A DNA stretch of 64,000 bases from Cryptomeria japonica. Taxonomy: Eukaryota > Streptophyta > Pinopsida > Cupressales > Cupressaceae. The notes below the pieces were generated by a model. The model did no database searches, had not been told where the DNA came from, and was given only the letters and a program-made list of their open reading frames with translations. Numbering within the stretch: the first letter of the stretch is position 1; each line of letters begins with the position of its first letter. Made by a program: the position numbers and the translations under genes. Of this stretch, positions 1 to 11,700 are shown piece by piece. The stretch covers positions 147,435,744-147,499,743 of the forward strand of contig NC_081407.1 in the NCBI RefSeq assembly GCF_030272615.1, written 5' to 3'.

Positions 1-68
1 TCTCAAGAAAGTGCTTAGGAGTACTATGAGAAGAATAACGATAAATGTAAGAACTGATTAATACAGTG

Positions 69-3000
69 TACCTCTTGGCTGCCAGAAATTCTACCACCTC
101 ACGATGGCCTATGTATTTTCACAGAAATGACTTCAATGAGGACTACAATGATATGGTCACTATGCTAGCAAGGGTGAAGGGTTTAAAGGATTCTCATTAC
201 TTTCAAAGTTGGATGTGCTATTAAATGAATATAATTAGGAAAGGGGCAACAAGGATTGATTGGGGTGAACAAATCAATGGTGCACTCTGTGCGCAGTTGA
301 AGGAGGTCAAGGTGACATTGAAATTTTATATGACCTCTTACCTGGTTTACGTAGTTGTTTCTATGAGGCAATATCCAAGTTTATCTACCAATGGCGATAG
401 GAGATTAGTACCAGTCTAGGAATATTATGATCAACTTAATATCAAGAATCAAAGTAGTCATTTTAGAAGAGTTAATGATGCTTTCTTTGCTATGTGGAAA
501 TGTATGCTTGATAAAAGCCTGCAGAAAAGAAGATTATTAGAGGTTGCATATAATGGGGTGTCACATTTTGGATGCGTTTTTCTTCAGTTTCCAATATTCA
601 CTTACATCTGGATAGGATGTTTCTCAGGTGAACCTTTCATTCTACCAAGATATCCCTCTGACAAAATCATTCTCATGGAGTTGTGCTGACAATTGATCTA
701 TGTGCATGAAAAGAAATCACAAGCACATAAGACCGGGTTGAAGTTCCCTGAATCTAGTGGCAAGTACTTAGTTTTGACAAATCCTAAGGTCAAGAACATG
801 GAGGAAGAAATGCAAAGGAATACTATGAGACGATTCAAGGCATGAAATAATTTCAATTTTCGTGGCATGAAGAACAAGCTCAAGAGGAGTTACACCAATG
901 TCTATAGATTTGAGGATGTATGGGAAGACTTCCAAGATGAAGAGGACATAAGAAGGATGGATTTCAGTCATCTTACCCTAGAACAAATTGAAAACTTGGA
1001 TTTGGAAAAGATCCCAATGACCATGGAAGACATTGATGACATAATAGACCTAGTCTATTATGAAAAGAATATTGTTGACTATCCACTACCGCCAGTGCAA
1101 TGGTCAAGAAAGGAGAGTAAGCATATCATTCCAATAATTTATCCCATTTTGGCTAACACCAATGCATGGTTGTTAAAAAATAATCTTAGAATGAAACAAT
1201 TTCCTGCTAGCTCTAGAGATGATGATAATAGTGATGGTCCAGTTGGTAAGACAACTACAGCTAAAGCAAGAACCAAGAGTAGAGAAGATCCACAAGTGCT
1301 ATCCTCAACCCTTGTGACACAATCTAAAGGAAAAGGGCCCAAAATTAATTTCACAATTAAAGGATCCAGAAAAGGTGAATCATCTTCAGCAGCACAGGAG
1401 ACAACCACAAATGAAACAGAACAACGGCCTACTATAGATGTTGAAAAGGAAAAGGAGATAGAAGAAGGTTAAATTCCTCAACAAGAGGAAGAACGAGATG
1501 AAGAAACATTACTTCCTGGAGAAGTAAATGTCCCAGCCAATTCGCAGGCACCAAACCATTTAGAGGTGATTATCCATTCTATCGATTTTGATTCTGATCA
1601 AGAGGATGAGGGATTTGATGATGAAGGGCTGGATTTGGATATGTCTCAGTCAGAAGCCGCTCAAATTTTTTTTGCATTAAATAATCTCTCTAGTTTGGAT
1701 GATATTCCTTCATCCACTATTGAAACTTCAATGTTGGATTTTATCGAAGCTATGGAAGAGGCGTTCGCAAAGCAATCTATGGTGAACTTACCTATCACCA
1801 CAATCATAATAGAAGTTCCACCTTTAGTAAGAACTAGGGTTGTATCCACGACACCTTCAACTCTCCCGTCGAAGACTGTAACTGAAGGGGTATCAACAAC
1901 AACAACTATTACTACATCAACAAGTATTTCACTGGGTACTTCAACATTAATTACCAATAGAAACACTCACAACTACTGCTAGTTCAAGTCAGCTTGCTCC
2001 TGAGATCCCAGTTGAGACTCAATAAGAAGCTACTACTCCATCTGCCAATCCAGAATTACCAGCTTGGATGGAAGTAGTAGCACCTAAGAGGAAGAAATAG
2101 GTAATTTCGTCTGATGAATTTGATTTTGAGCAGTTGGTTCCTCCAAAGCCTAAAGGAACAAAGAATCCAAAGGCTGTCTCTCGGGTGTTAGTGGACCCAA
2201 CTTCTAAAATGAAGTATGTTGAGGTCATGGTACCATCATCCAATAAGAATAAAGATAACATACAACCTGAGGATTACACAATGCAAATTGTAGAGCTTGG
2301 GGTGGAGACACATGAAAGTGTTAAGTTGGATTCTCAAACAACTTTCAACTCTTTGTTACAAAGATTTGATCAAGAGAGGGATGAGAAAAATGAATTGAAA
2401 CAAAAATGTGAATAGTTGTCTAATATTCTATTGAAAGTTACACAATCCTCTCAGGAAGTTGAGCCCATAGGATCCTCAATGGACACTGAAGCTCTGAAGA
2501 AAATTGAACAAGTAGGAGCCAAGGGTTCGGTGATGGATGAGTGGATTTCACGGCTAAAGTCAGAAGGGTCTCATCTTTTAAGTTCAACAGTTGGGTTATT
2601 GGAAGATTTTGAAGTAATCCAAAGTCAGATGCGAGATGTAAAAAATTCATTATCTCAAGAGATCAAAAATATTGAGAAGAGTACTACCCTTTGGAGAAAA
2701 ATGGAGGACTTCGGAGTAGATGTCCTGGTTGAAAATAAAGTGATTCACACAAGGAAAAAATATATCCAGATTTTGTTGCTGTTGTCTCATAAGAAAGAGA
2801 CAATAAGGTTGATGATTGTAGAGCTGGATCGAGAGAGGAAGGAAGGTGATGTTGAGATCGACCTTATTTCTACTAGAATTGCTGATCTTCCTTGTTATCT
2901 ATATGATGACAATCAAAATTTCGTTACTAGTGATGCCATCACATAGGAATTCCTTTCCCTAATGGATCACTGCACGAGACAGGATTTCTCACTTGGTGCA

Positions 3001-3216
3001 TTTGATAATTTATTGGAGATCCAAGTTAGTTTTGAGATACTCTCATCCAATATGCTGAAAGACGGGAAAAAGAAATATGTAAAGGCTGAGGATACAATTT
3101 CTCGTGTTCATGTGATAATAGATTCTACCCCAATGCCAGACGAAGAAGAAATGAAGGCCATCCTGACTAAGTTCAAGGAATTCCATAAATCCAATGAGGA
3201 GGAGAAAGATGAATAA
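69..3216 (+). pseudogene. Long decayed ORF of an unidentified repeat family
   Basis: One forward frame can be read from 69 to 1982, broken only by stop codons at 222, 417, 687, 843, 1470 and 1980. Reading then moves by one base (near 1970-1985) and goes on to the TAA at 3214, with stops at 2023, 2098, 2413 and 2944. That makes about 1,050 codons. The first third is ordinary globular sequence (motifs such as 'RWPMYFHRND', 'FAMWKCMLDKSL' and 'LPRYPSDKII'). The middle is acidic and rich in Ser, Thr, Glu and Lys. The last third is charged and helical, probably coiled coil. I see no RT, integrase, transposase or zinc knuckle. The length, low complexity and evenly spread nonsense changes point to a dead copy of a multicopy element or gene family. 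Function unknown; sure of the frame, not of its identity. Confidence 0.6.
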
Positions 3217-4189
3217 AGTGTCCCATTTTTTGACACTTTCTTTTCATGTAGTTGCATTGTTAGATGTTGCTAGTTTTCTCATAGTTGCACATTTTCTTTC
3301 AGTTGTAGTTGTAGTTGAGTGGGACTATGCAGGTTAATTAGTCAATTGTGCCCACATTTTTCTCCATTCTTTTCCTATTTAAGGAGGACCCTCATATGTA
3401 AATATTTATCTTTTTTATGCTTAGCAAAACTCTGCCAAAGTTTTATCTTAATCAAGACTTTGTGCTTTTGATGTAAAAGGTGGGATTCAAGGAAATAAAC
3501 ATAAAAAACTCTCTTGTTTCCAAACTTTGTGTTGGACTCTAGTTTGTGATTGTGATTGGAATAATTCTTATGTTTATTTCTCATATAATCATTCTTTGTG
3601 ATCCTAGATCTTTGGTGAAATTGTTATAGTTTATGAAAGAGCTTTCCAATTGTGCAAATATACTTCGTGCTCCTTGCATATTTGGGAAATTTTCTAATAT
3701 TAAGTGATTAGTGGTAGGCTTTGTATTGTTGTTGTTACTAGTAGTTTAAAGGATTGGGATTTTATACTTGAAGACTTTGGGCTGCAAGTTAAGTTTCTTA
3801 TTATTCGTAATAATTAGTTTAAGTTAGTGTTACATTCAAGGGAGACTTTGTGCTTCTTGATTGTAAGTTTTAGCATAGATTTTGGATTCATTTGTTCATT
3901 TCTTTGAATATATAAAGGGATAGAGAATTGTAACAAAGTGAAGGGAGAATACATAAACTCTAAAAAAAGAGAGTTATATGCCCAACACTTACCATAGATT
4001 TTAATTTTATTGTTAATTAGAGAAGAAATTTCAAAGGGAACCTCCTCTTGATGAGAGGAGAGATTGATTTCTCAACATAGCTGTGTGTCAATCATATATT
4101 TTGTCATTGGTACACTGGTGACAAAATATTCACCCAACAAAAGTAACACCCAAAAACTGAACTGAAATACTGCGTAAACCAAATGAACA
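3217..4189. other. Non-coding 3' flank of the decayed ORF
   Basis: No credible coding region. Short T-rich stretches follow the ORF, and the text around 4085-4135 repeats 'gtgacaaaatattcaccc'-like wording that resembles an element end. I could not fix a boundary or a partner repeat. Confidence 0.3.
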
Positions 4190-4640
4190 TGTCATCCAAA
4201 CATCAACAATTGAATCCACATATTCGAAAGCCACCAAGAATTCTTTGGACTAGTTCTGATAGACAAACTCACTAGTAGAAACAAAAAAGAAAGCCAACTC
4301 TACCATCTATACAATGGACAAGTTGAAACCATGATAGTACCATATATATATGACATAACCATTATATCTAGAGCCACAACACATAACCTTCACATACCTA
4401 GGGAATACAAAGCATTCTTCCACTGGGACATCAAATACTCTTTCCTACATAAATACAATTTCCTTCATATTGAAAATTTTACTACACCAATCTTTCAAAA
4501 ACACTTTAACAATACCATCACATAACTCAACAACATTAGAACACACACATTTAGACCAACAACATATATTGACATTACTGACAATACCAAACTAGTTGAC
4601 ATCAATGACAACTCAACATAACAAAAGTTTCCAATACCCT
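4190..4640. repeat. Relict copia LTR fragment
   Basis: This stretch is a diverged copy of 36870-37229 plus 38582-38730. Shared wording in the same order includes 'gcattcttc', 'acaaactcactag/acaagctcactat', 'cattatatc', 'aaatactctttc' and, near the right end, 'atcaatgacaac' followed by 'aagtttccaata'. Those blocks lie in the 3' LTR of the minus-strand copia element at 35779-40045, so this is an old solitary or truncated LTR of that family. Confidence 0.45.
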
Positions 4641-4712
4641 GGACATATTTATGCATAGTATTCACATCATACACTCATCAAACCTAGGAATCATATGTTT
4701 AAAAAATATTTA

Positions 4713-5190
4713 TAGTATGTATAGGCCAAAGTACATACATTTTATTATACCAATTATGGATAATACATATATGTTGAAGTCCATACAACTTACGTGCACT
4801 AGTTTACATAATATGAACAACTGTGAAAAATATTTACAAAATATATGTGAAGTACACAAGTCAAATTATTTAAAAACCTCTATACAATATGCACAGGCTA
4901 AAGGACATAACAATATATTCAAAGTAGTCATACTATGCATAGTTGCAGGCCTCAATTAGTTGTGCAATATATTCTTACTATGTATAGACCAAAGGCCTTA
5001 ACTATGTATAAAAAGTACTTATGTATGCACAAGAAAATTCGTAAAGTATTTATACAAATTATACATAGTATGCATAAGTTAAAGACTTTCCTATTTATAT
5101 AAGTACATTATATATTTTTCATAGTAAAGTATAGAGCTATTTACACAAAATCTATACAAAATTCAAATATATTTATGTAACACATAAAAT
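4713..5190. repeat. Degenerate ~90-bp tandem repeat
   Basis: A core resembling 'agtatgyatagrycaaag' begins near 4713, 4885, 4978 and 5067, spacings of about 172, 93 and 89 bases, i.e. multiples of ~90. Flanks of each core also share AT-rich wording (tatttacaaaatatatg). Copies are badly diverged. No coding potential. Confidence 0.4.
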
Positions 5191-6051
5191 AAACTATTGA
5201 ACATTCATTGTTTACAAACATGCATAACATGCTAAGGGTCATTAAGGATTAATTACAAAAATGGATAGCAAACTAAGAACAATACAAATAATTTAAACAT
5301 ATTCATATAGAAATATACTACAAAATACTAAATGTTACCAATCAACCAAGTTTTTTATTCTATTTAAGTTCCAAAATATTTACTTCCTTACTTTCATTTC
5401 CTTGTGTGTCCTTTCTAAATCTCATTTTTTAAGCCCATTCTAGAGGAAGAGAAGAATGGTTCAAGTTATTCATGATGAAGAACATTACTTTACACAAATA
5501 CACTCATAAAATTGCAATTCAAGAAAAATATAATGGTCAATAAAAGTGTCTCTTCAAACTTGAGAGATAGCTCATCAATGAGCCAATAAATGCATATATT
5601 TTGAGAGTTAAAAATCCTTTGAAAACACACTAATTGGCCCATTAACAAATGAGCCTTATCTTTGATTATGTGGCCACCTCTAAGTGGGTAAATATAGTGG
5701 TCTTTGCCATTTAAAATAAGATTTATTCAAATCCAAGGTTAGTGAATAGGATAAGGTGGATATGGATCAATCACTTCTTTTTATATTCTCACTTTTATTA
5801 TTAATTTAATTGTTCAAACATAGATAATAGTTAGAATGCCAACCATGACTTGTGAAATGTTTAATTAAATATTAGAGATTCCTTCCTAAAATATCATTAA
5901 GATTTTAGAAAATAATTGTAATTAATAATATTGATGCTTATATATACACAAGTTCAAGAATAAATATTGTGCTAGAAACATAGGTTAAACCATATTTAAA
6001 ACCACAATGTCATTTACGGAAAAAAGATGAACAAATTAAATCAAAGAAGAT
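5191..6051. other. AT-rich intergenic sequence
   Basis: I see nothing recognisable here: no long ORF, no terminal repeats and no RNA gene. Confidence 0.4.
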
Positions 6052-6067
6052 AACATTGAAGTTGAAC
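6052..6067. repeat. Target-site duplication, left copy
   Basis: The 16-mer aacattgaagttgaac occurs here and again, exactly, at 7443-7458. The two copies bracket the zinc-knuckle ORF insertion, as expected for LINE-type target-primed reverse transcription. Confidence 0.8.
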
Positions 6068-7442
6068 TGATCAACTATCCCTCCTAGATGAAGATGAAGC
6101 GGGAGAAGGTAGCAATGCTGCATTTGAATTTAGGGTAGGGTGGGAAACCCTGCAATGGATAGGCAAACCAAGGGGAGAATGGAAAGGACAATTTGTGGGA
6201 CTGCTCGGATTCCTCTAAGCTAAATGGAAAGGACCTGGTGGATGGGGACCCACAAGAAGGCGACAAGCCTTTTGATCCTAATGGAGAAAATGGAGAATCG
6301 CGTGTTGGAGACATTCCTAGGCAAGAAACTATTCGAAGGCACGATGCTCGGTGTTGGAATTCTCTATTAGGTGTCAAACCAAGTGGAAAGTCCTCACTCC
6401 CTCTAGTTCATAATATCTCAAACCTAGAAAAAGGTAGATTTTCTATTGAAATTCGAGACCCTGTTATTGAGCACAATATTAATCTTATGGAAATGACACT
6501 GGTTGGAAATATTTTGGGCCCGAGGCCAAATATTGATATTGTTAGGGCATTTTCTAAATATAAATGGGTGCTTAAAGGTCAAGTAGAGATCACTGCAATG
6601 TCCAAAGGGGCACTGTCATTGGCTTTCTCTTGTAAGGAAGACATGTCAAGAGTGCTTTGTGATGGCCCTTGGCTGATCAGTAAATCAATGCTAGCTTTGC
6701 AAAAATAGTCGCCTAAGATGGACCTAAATGAATCCTTTTTTGTTCAAGCTTCAGTCTGGGTTATACTATCAGGCCTTCCTCTAGAGTTCTGGGTGGAAGA
6801 TGTGTTTAAAGGAATCACTAGTTCTTTCAGTGAACTCCTTTCTATGGATCCTATCATAGCAACCAAAAGAAGACTTACTTTTGCCAAGATCTGTGTGGGA
6901 TTTATGCAAGGCACAAATATGCCCCCATCCATTGAGATTAACTCTAGATTGGGAAAATGGAACCAACCCTTGGAATATGAAACTGTCCCTTTCTCTTGTT
7001 TTCATTGCAAAAATTCAAGACATATAGCAAGGAAATGCCCTCTTCAGGTTGTCAAAGAGAAAGAAAAGAAAGAAAAGACAATGCAATGGAAAGAAAAAAA
7101 CCCTATTAAGCAATCTAAGGGCTCTGAAAAAGAGAAAAGGATTGAAGAGCCCCAGAGTGTCATCATCCCCGATATGGTAGAACAACAAGAGAATGTTAAT
7201 ATGGAACAGCTGGAGCTGGAAGCTACTAAAATGCTTTAGAACTTAACCTAAATCTGGGCTCTTTCGGTTGATCCTTTTGGTTTTTTGACTATCTGTCTCT
7301 AGTTTGTTGGCATTTTTCTTGCCAGCTGTCTTTTTCTTTGGTGTTGTCTTTTGTGTTTTGCTGCGCTTTAATGTAAATCCTTTTATCTTTTGGCTGTAAT
7401 GGGTTTTAGAGGTGCATCAAAACCTATTTTCCCATATTCAAA
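6068..7442 (+). mobile_element. ORF1-only LINE-type insertion
   Basis: A 1,375-bp insertion bounded by perfect 16-bp direct repeats. It holds an ORF1-type protein (DUF4283-like region and CCHC knuckle) followed at once by a ~200-bp T-rich 3' region ending 'ccatattcaaaaa', a short A-tail. No endonuclease or reverse transcriptase ORF is present. The duplication length fits an L1-like machinery and not an LTR element (4-6 bp). It may be a non-autonomous ORF1-derived element, or a retrocopied transcript of a DUF4283 gene. Confidence 0.6.
6163..7239 (+). pseudogene. DUF4283/CCHC ORF1-like protein, one stop
   Basis: An open forward frame after the stop at 6160 runs to TAG at 6706, then continues in the same frame to TAG at 7237, about 358 codons in total. 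The first half shows the DUF4283-type pattern seen in plant LINE ORF1 proteins (for example 'GRFSIEIRD', 'LVGNILGPRPNIDIVRAF', 'CDGPWLISKSMLAL'). The second half has 'VWVILSGLPLEFW' and a CCHC knuckle, C-x2-C-x4-H-x4-C, coded at 6997-7038 (CFHCKNSRHIARKC). A Lys/Glu-rich tail follows. The expected role is RNA binding and chaperoning in a LINE particle. An upstream ATG frame at 6155 suggests the true N-terminus was lost by frameshift. Dead or dying because of the internal TAG. Confidence 0.65.
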
Positions 7443-7458
7443 AACATTGAAGTTGAAC
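7443..7458. repeat. Target-site duplication, right copy
   Basis: Exact second copy of the 16-mer at 6052-6067, directly after the short A-run at the 3' end of the insertion. Confidence 0.8.
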
Positions 7459-8482
7459 AAGGATACAAAATTTAGAAGTACAAAAGATAATTAATTAACA
7501 CTTGATTTACAAGTTAAAGAAAAAAAGAGGCTAACGAATATCTGGCACCCTATCAAAATCCCTTCCTTTGACACGTATATTCATGTGGCTGAAGTGTTCT
7601 TGCCAAATAAATAGACAATTCTTTGTTAGAACATGATCAAATTGATTACAAATGATAAACCAAATCTATAAATATTTTACTTTTTATCAAAAGATTTCTA
7701 CATACCAATCCCAATTTAAATGTCAATCAATACTATTTACCAATTGCTATCAAATCATTAGATCAAAGACAACAATATGAAATAAAGTAAATGATACCTA
7801 TAATAATTAGATTATTTAAATTTTATTTTCAATATTTACATTCAAATATGTCATCGCACTATGCTATTTTCCTTTTAATTAACCCCCATATTCTTGCGTC
7901 ACCTCAATTCCTATGCTAGACTCGCTCCTATCCATCTCTTTATTCGCCATGTTCCATAAATGAGTTGAACCACCAAAAGCGTTGTCAAAAGGAGGGAAAC
8001 TCCATTTTCCAAAGAATACGGACGAAGAATCGTACATGAGCTCAATCACAGGTAGACCATCTTGTATTGGTGAGAAGAGAAGATTTAGTGATCACCATAC
8101 GCATGCGTCACACTTGCAAATGATCATCTGACAACATGAGTGTTAGTTTGAATGGGGACGGAATGGATCTTGGCCGTGGCGACTAACCATTGTTTGCAAT
8201 GCTAAGTATTAGCTCTCTAATTTCTTTGCCACTAGAATATAGTTTTGAAAATAATAGTTTCAACTTATTCATTAATGTCAAACATGAGATTGACCGCTAG
8301 CAATTGTGGTTACAAATTAGAACACTTTTATTGTGGTTATTAGTTGTGTTTAACAAAGTTGAAGCATGTTTGGTTTAGTAAAATTGCCATTATTGTAGGT
8401 ATCTAAATAATATTGAGTTCGAATCTTTTCAATTAAAAAAACATATGTTTTAACAAATAAGAACATGACATAAATTTTGATA
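7459..8482. other. Upstream intergenic region of the LOR gene
   Basis: AT-rich, no ORF of note. A less AT-rich piece at 7890-8200 has no frame I can defend. Confidence 0.35.
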
Positions 8483-8558
8483 GAAAGTAAAAGATAACCA
8501 AAGAGATCAAAGTCTTAGGTGAAAGTAAAAGATAACCAAAGTGATCAAAGTCTTAGAT
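8483..8558. repeat. 38-bp tandem duplication
   Basis: Two adjacent 38-bp units (8483-8520, 8521-8558) differ at two positions only ('aaagagatc' against 'aaagtgatc', 'taggt' against 'tagat'). They lie about 335-410 bp upstream of the LOR TATA box. Confidence 0.8.
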
Positions 8559-8892
8559 GAAAAGTAAAGGTGGGCCTTATGTGCATGACATTTAGAACTT
8601 AAGAGATAATATCTTTGTTAAGAACAATCAGGACTTTGATGCACATGACTAACAAATGTGAGAGGTGTTTATATTTTAAAATATTTAAGTCTAATAGAAA
8701 ATGAAATAGTATGAAATTAAAGGAATTTCTAGATGCAACATGAAATATGTAATTATAAAAAGAATCAATCATCAGCCAAGAAGCTATGTTAGATTTTGAT
8801 ATAAATTTCTGAGTTTTATCTAGAAATTTTAGAGAGAATTACTTCTATATTCCTATGAGTCCAGTCATCTTCCGCGTTGGCGAGAAGGTGCC

Positions 8893-8900
8893 TATATAAA
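8893..8900 (+). promoter_or_regulatory. TATA box of the LOR gene
   Basis: 'tatataaa' lies 54-61 bases before the chosen ATG at 8954. That leaves a 5' UTR of roughly 25-30 bases if transcription starts ~30 bases downstream. It is the best core promoter match in the window next to an intact gene. Confidence 0.6.
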
Positions 8901-8953
8901 CAAAACCGTCTTGCAATTAACATCAGAGGCGCATAGTGCAACAAAGTGAAATA

Positions 8954-10161
8954 ATGTCCAATATTTATCCCCATCAGGCTGCTCAAGCCACAGGAAGAAG
9001 TGCTGATCTGCAACTATTTACTGTTTGGAAGAAAGCTTTCCTTTTCAGTGGCACCGGTTTTACAGTGTTCGATTCATCTGGTAACCTTGTCTTGAGGGTA
9101 GAAGACTACACTCCCACCGTCAAACGCCAATTGCTTGTGATGGATGCTTCTGGAAATCCACTTCTCCTACTACGCCGCAAGGTATGTCTCATCTCATTTC
9201 ATTTCCTTTCCTTGCCACCGTTTAGTTTTCCAAACCGTTTGATATTAGCATATCTAAAACTTTTAGATTGTAATTGTGTAGTAATTTTTTATCATCTATG
9301 TTTCCTATCATATTTGATGATTTATCATGAGACTGAAATACAAACAGATAAAGAGAATCAACACTTTTGATATTAGAATAATAAAACTTCTAGATTTTAA
9401 CTATGCAGTATTTTTTTATCCCGATCATAAACTATGATCTACCATCAAAATAACTTAAAAACAGAGAAGAGAATCAACCGTTTGATATGAAACCATTTGA
9501 TGTGTAAGAATAATCCAGGTAATGAGTCTGCACCACAGATGGGAAGGCTTCATCTGCAAAGAAAAGGGCAAATTGTGGGTGTTCACCATCAAGAGATCCT
9601 CCATTATATCTGCTACAACATCTGTCGATGTATTTCTTACTTCTTCTAATACTAACTCCTTGGGAAGGCGGTTTGATTACCACATTGAGGGATCCTTCAG
9701 AGAGCGCTCCTGCGCAATTTATAACCGCTCACGCAGTATGGTGGCACAGGTATGTAATCTATTATCTATATTGTGGGTCTGCCTTTTAAAAGTCAGGTAG
9801 CACAGAAAGCAAACAATTGAACTTGGGGTTTTTTTTGTTTTTTTTTTTGCAGGTGAAGCGGAAAAAAAGCTGTGATATGTTGTTGGAAAAGGACGTATTT
9901 AGTGTGGAAATCTATCGTAATTTTGATCCAGCTTTGATTATGAGTTGGATTGCGGTGGTTGATCATATTAATAGTGAAGATCTTCGTGTTGTTACACAGG
10001 CGGCACTGTACTGCACATTCAGATCCTATCAATTGCTTAAGATAGTCGATATGAAGAGAAAAGGGGATTGCATTGCCAAGGGAGTTCCTGTTAAGGAAGC
10101 TTCTGCTCACAACAAAACTTTCCAACATGAAGCGATGAATGCCTGCATAATCCACAGTTAA
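8954..10161 (+). CDS. LURP-one-related (LOR) protein, three exons
   Basis: Exons are 8954-9181, 9519-9749 and 9853-10161, with GT..AG introns of 337 and 103 bases, both phase 0. The product is 255 residues, near the usual length of the family. Exon 1 gives 'LQLFTVWKKAFLFSGTGFTV' and 'FDSSGNLVLRVEDY', the typical start of the Tubby-C-like LOR barrel. Exon 2 gives 'LHHRWEGF'. Exon 3 has 'SWIAVVDHINSEDL'. LOR proteins (DUF567) are plant proteins related to Arabidopsis LURP1, linked to defence and stress responses; biochemical roles are largely unknown, and membrane or lipid binding is proposed from the Tubby-like fold. ATG at 8954 was chosen because it follows the TATA box at normal distance and heads the conserved domain; an in-frame GTG at 8936 is not a plausible plant start. 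No stops or frameshifts: the only clearly intact host gene here. Confidence 0.85.
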
Positions 10162-10240
10162 CGCTCATACCTTAAAGCTCCTTGGTGTTAACAAGTTGAA
10201 CAAGGATAGTCAAAAATCTCTAAAGCATGAATGTGTGAAG

Positions 10241-11700
10241 GAAGGGGTTATCCATTGGGCAAGTTGTAAATCTGGTATTGTTTCGTGTGAAATCGAGAAT
10301 AAATCCATTGTTGTTACATGTTATCTGTAGAGCAGATGGCGTCACTATTGTCCTTACAAAAGAAGTCTCGAAGTTGAATATGAGACGCATTACTGAAAGT
10401 TCTAGATGAAAATATGATAACTAAGACTAAGAAGTAAAGATGACTTGATTAACATTTAAAAAAAGGTAAAGAAAACGGATATTTTTTAATCTTTGGATCA
10501 ATCTTTATAGTTTTTGTAATTGATTTTATAAATTAATTGTAAGGGAGAGTTTAGCTATTGGGCATGTTGTAAATTCGGTATTGTTTGATGTGAAATCGAC
10601 AATAAATTTATTGTTGTTACATGTTTATTTATAGGACGACAACACTGTTGTCCTTGAAAAAGAGGTCTTCAAGTTGAATGTTCTAAATTAAAGTATATTG
10701 TTGGATTAATCTTTTGATTTTTTGTAATTAATGTCATCGAATAACCATCATTTTTTATATAGGTGAAGATGTTTATTAAGAAGTTAACTAATATATGAAA
10801 GTTTTGATGTAACAACAAATCTTCATGTGACATGAGAACCTGAACCTAAATTCAATTCCCTTGAATTTTGTAAAGGAGGGTATTAGCTTTGAATTGTTTA
10901 TAATCTGAATACAATTTATAAGTATAAATAACTAACATTAAAAAGTAAAGGAAAATTGATATCATTGCGAGTTTAAATATTCTTTATTAATTGTTGGACT
11001 AACCCTTATATTTTTGGCAATTGATCTCATAGATTAATCATTAATTTAAGTGTCCGTGAAGATGTTGATTTAGAAAAAGTTCACTGGTACTTCTACATTT
11101 TGGTATAACAACAAATTTATGTAGAGGCCCTAAAATACACTAAAATAAATTGTTGAACTAATTGCCACATCTTTGAAAATTTGATCTCATAGATTAACAA
11201 CAAATTGACGTTTTAGATTAAATACCACTCTAGATATACATGGATATGGTAATTTCAAATTTTACTACTAAATTCTAGATTAGTATATATAAAATGCTGA
11301 CTTAAAGTTTACTACTTACTACCATTCTGAATATAGATAAGATGCTGATATGAAAGCTCACTAACACCTATGATCACTACTTATTGACCAAAACAGACCA
11401 AAAATCTAGTTCTTTATATTCTTTATTAAGAAAACCTTTAAATTCAAGTATCCTATGTTTAAAAAGCCAAAGATCCGATTACTTGCATGTGGGCATTTGA
11501 ATTTCGTTCAATGAACGACAGCAGACAAACTATTTATGTTAGACCTATATTACTAAAAGTTCAAGATAAAAATATAATAACAAACATTATATAGTAAAGA
11601 AAATTGATGCGACTGTGAGTTGATATATATCTCCACTGTTAAATAATAAAACAAAGGATCCGGTAAATCCATTACTAAAGCGGAGATGCTATAAGTTGTT
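10241..11700. repeat. Degenerate ~300-bp tandem array
   Basis: 10241-10380 and 10541-10680 are alike over 140 bases and lie exactly 300 bases apart (shared: 'ttgtaaat', 'ggtattgttt', 'gtgaaatcga', 'ttgttgttacatgtt', 'gttgtccttgaaaaa', 'aagttgaat'). Weaker further copies continue: the block 'ttgttggatyaat..ttttgtaatt' recurs near 10490, 10700, 10990 and 11150, and 'agttcaagataaaaatataataac' near 11560 matches 10400-10425. The array begins inside the 3' UTR of the LOR gene. Confidence 0.6.
10298..10303 (+). terminator. Poly(A) signal of the LOR gene
   Basis: AATAAA 137 bases past the stop codon, a normal plant 3' UTR length. A second copy sits in the next tandem repeat unit, at about 10611. 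Confidence 0.5.

Noticed and set aside
6084-6377. Minus-strand protein opposite the LINE-type ORF
   Set aside because: Ser/Pro-rich shadow of the plus-strand ORF1 frame, no motif.
8936-8953. GTG start six codons before the LOR ATG
   Set aside because: Plant nuclear genes start at ATG; the ATG at 8954 fits the TATA box and conserved domain.
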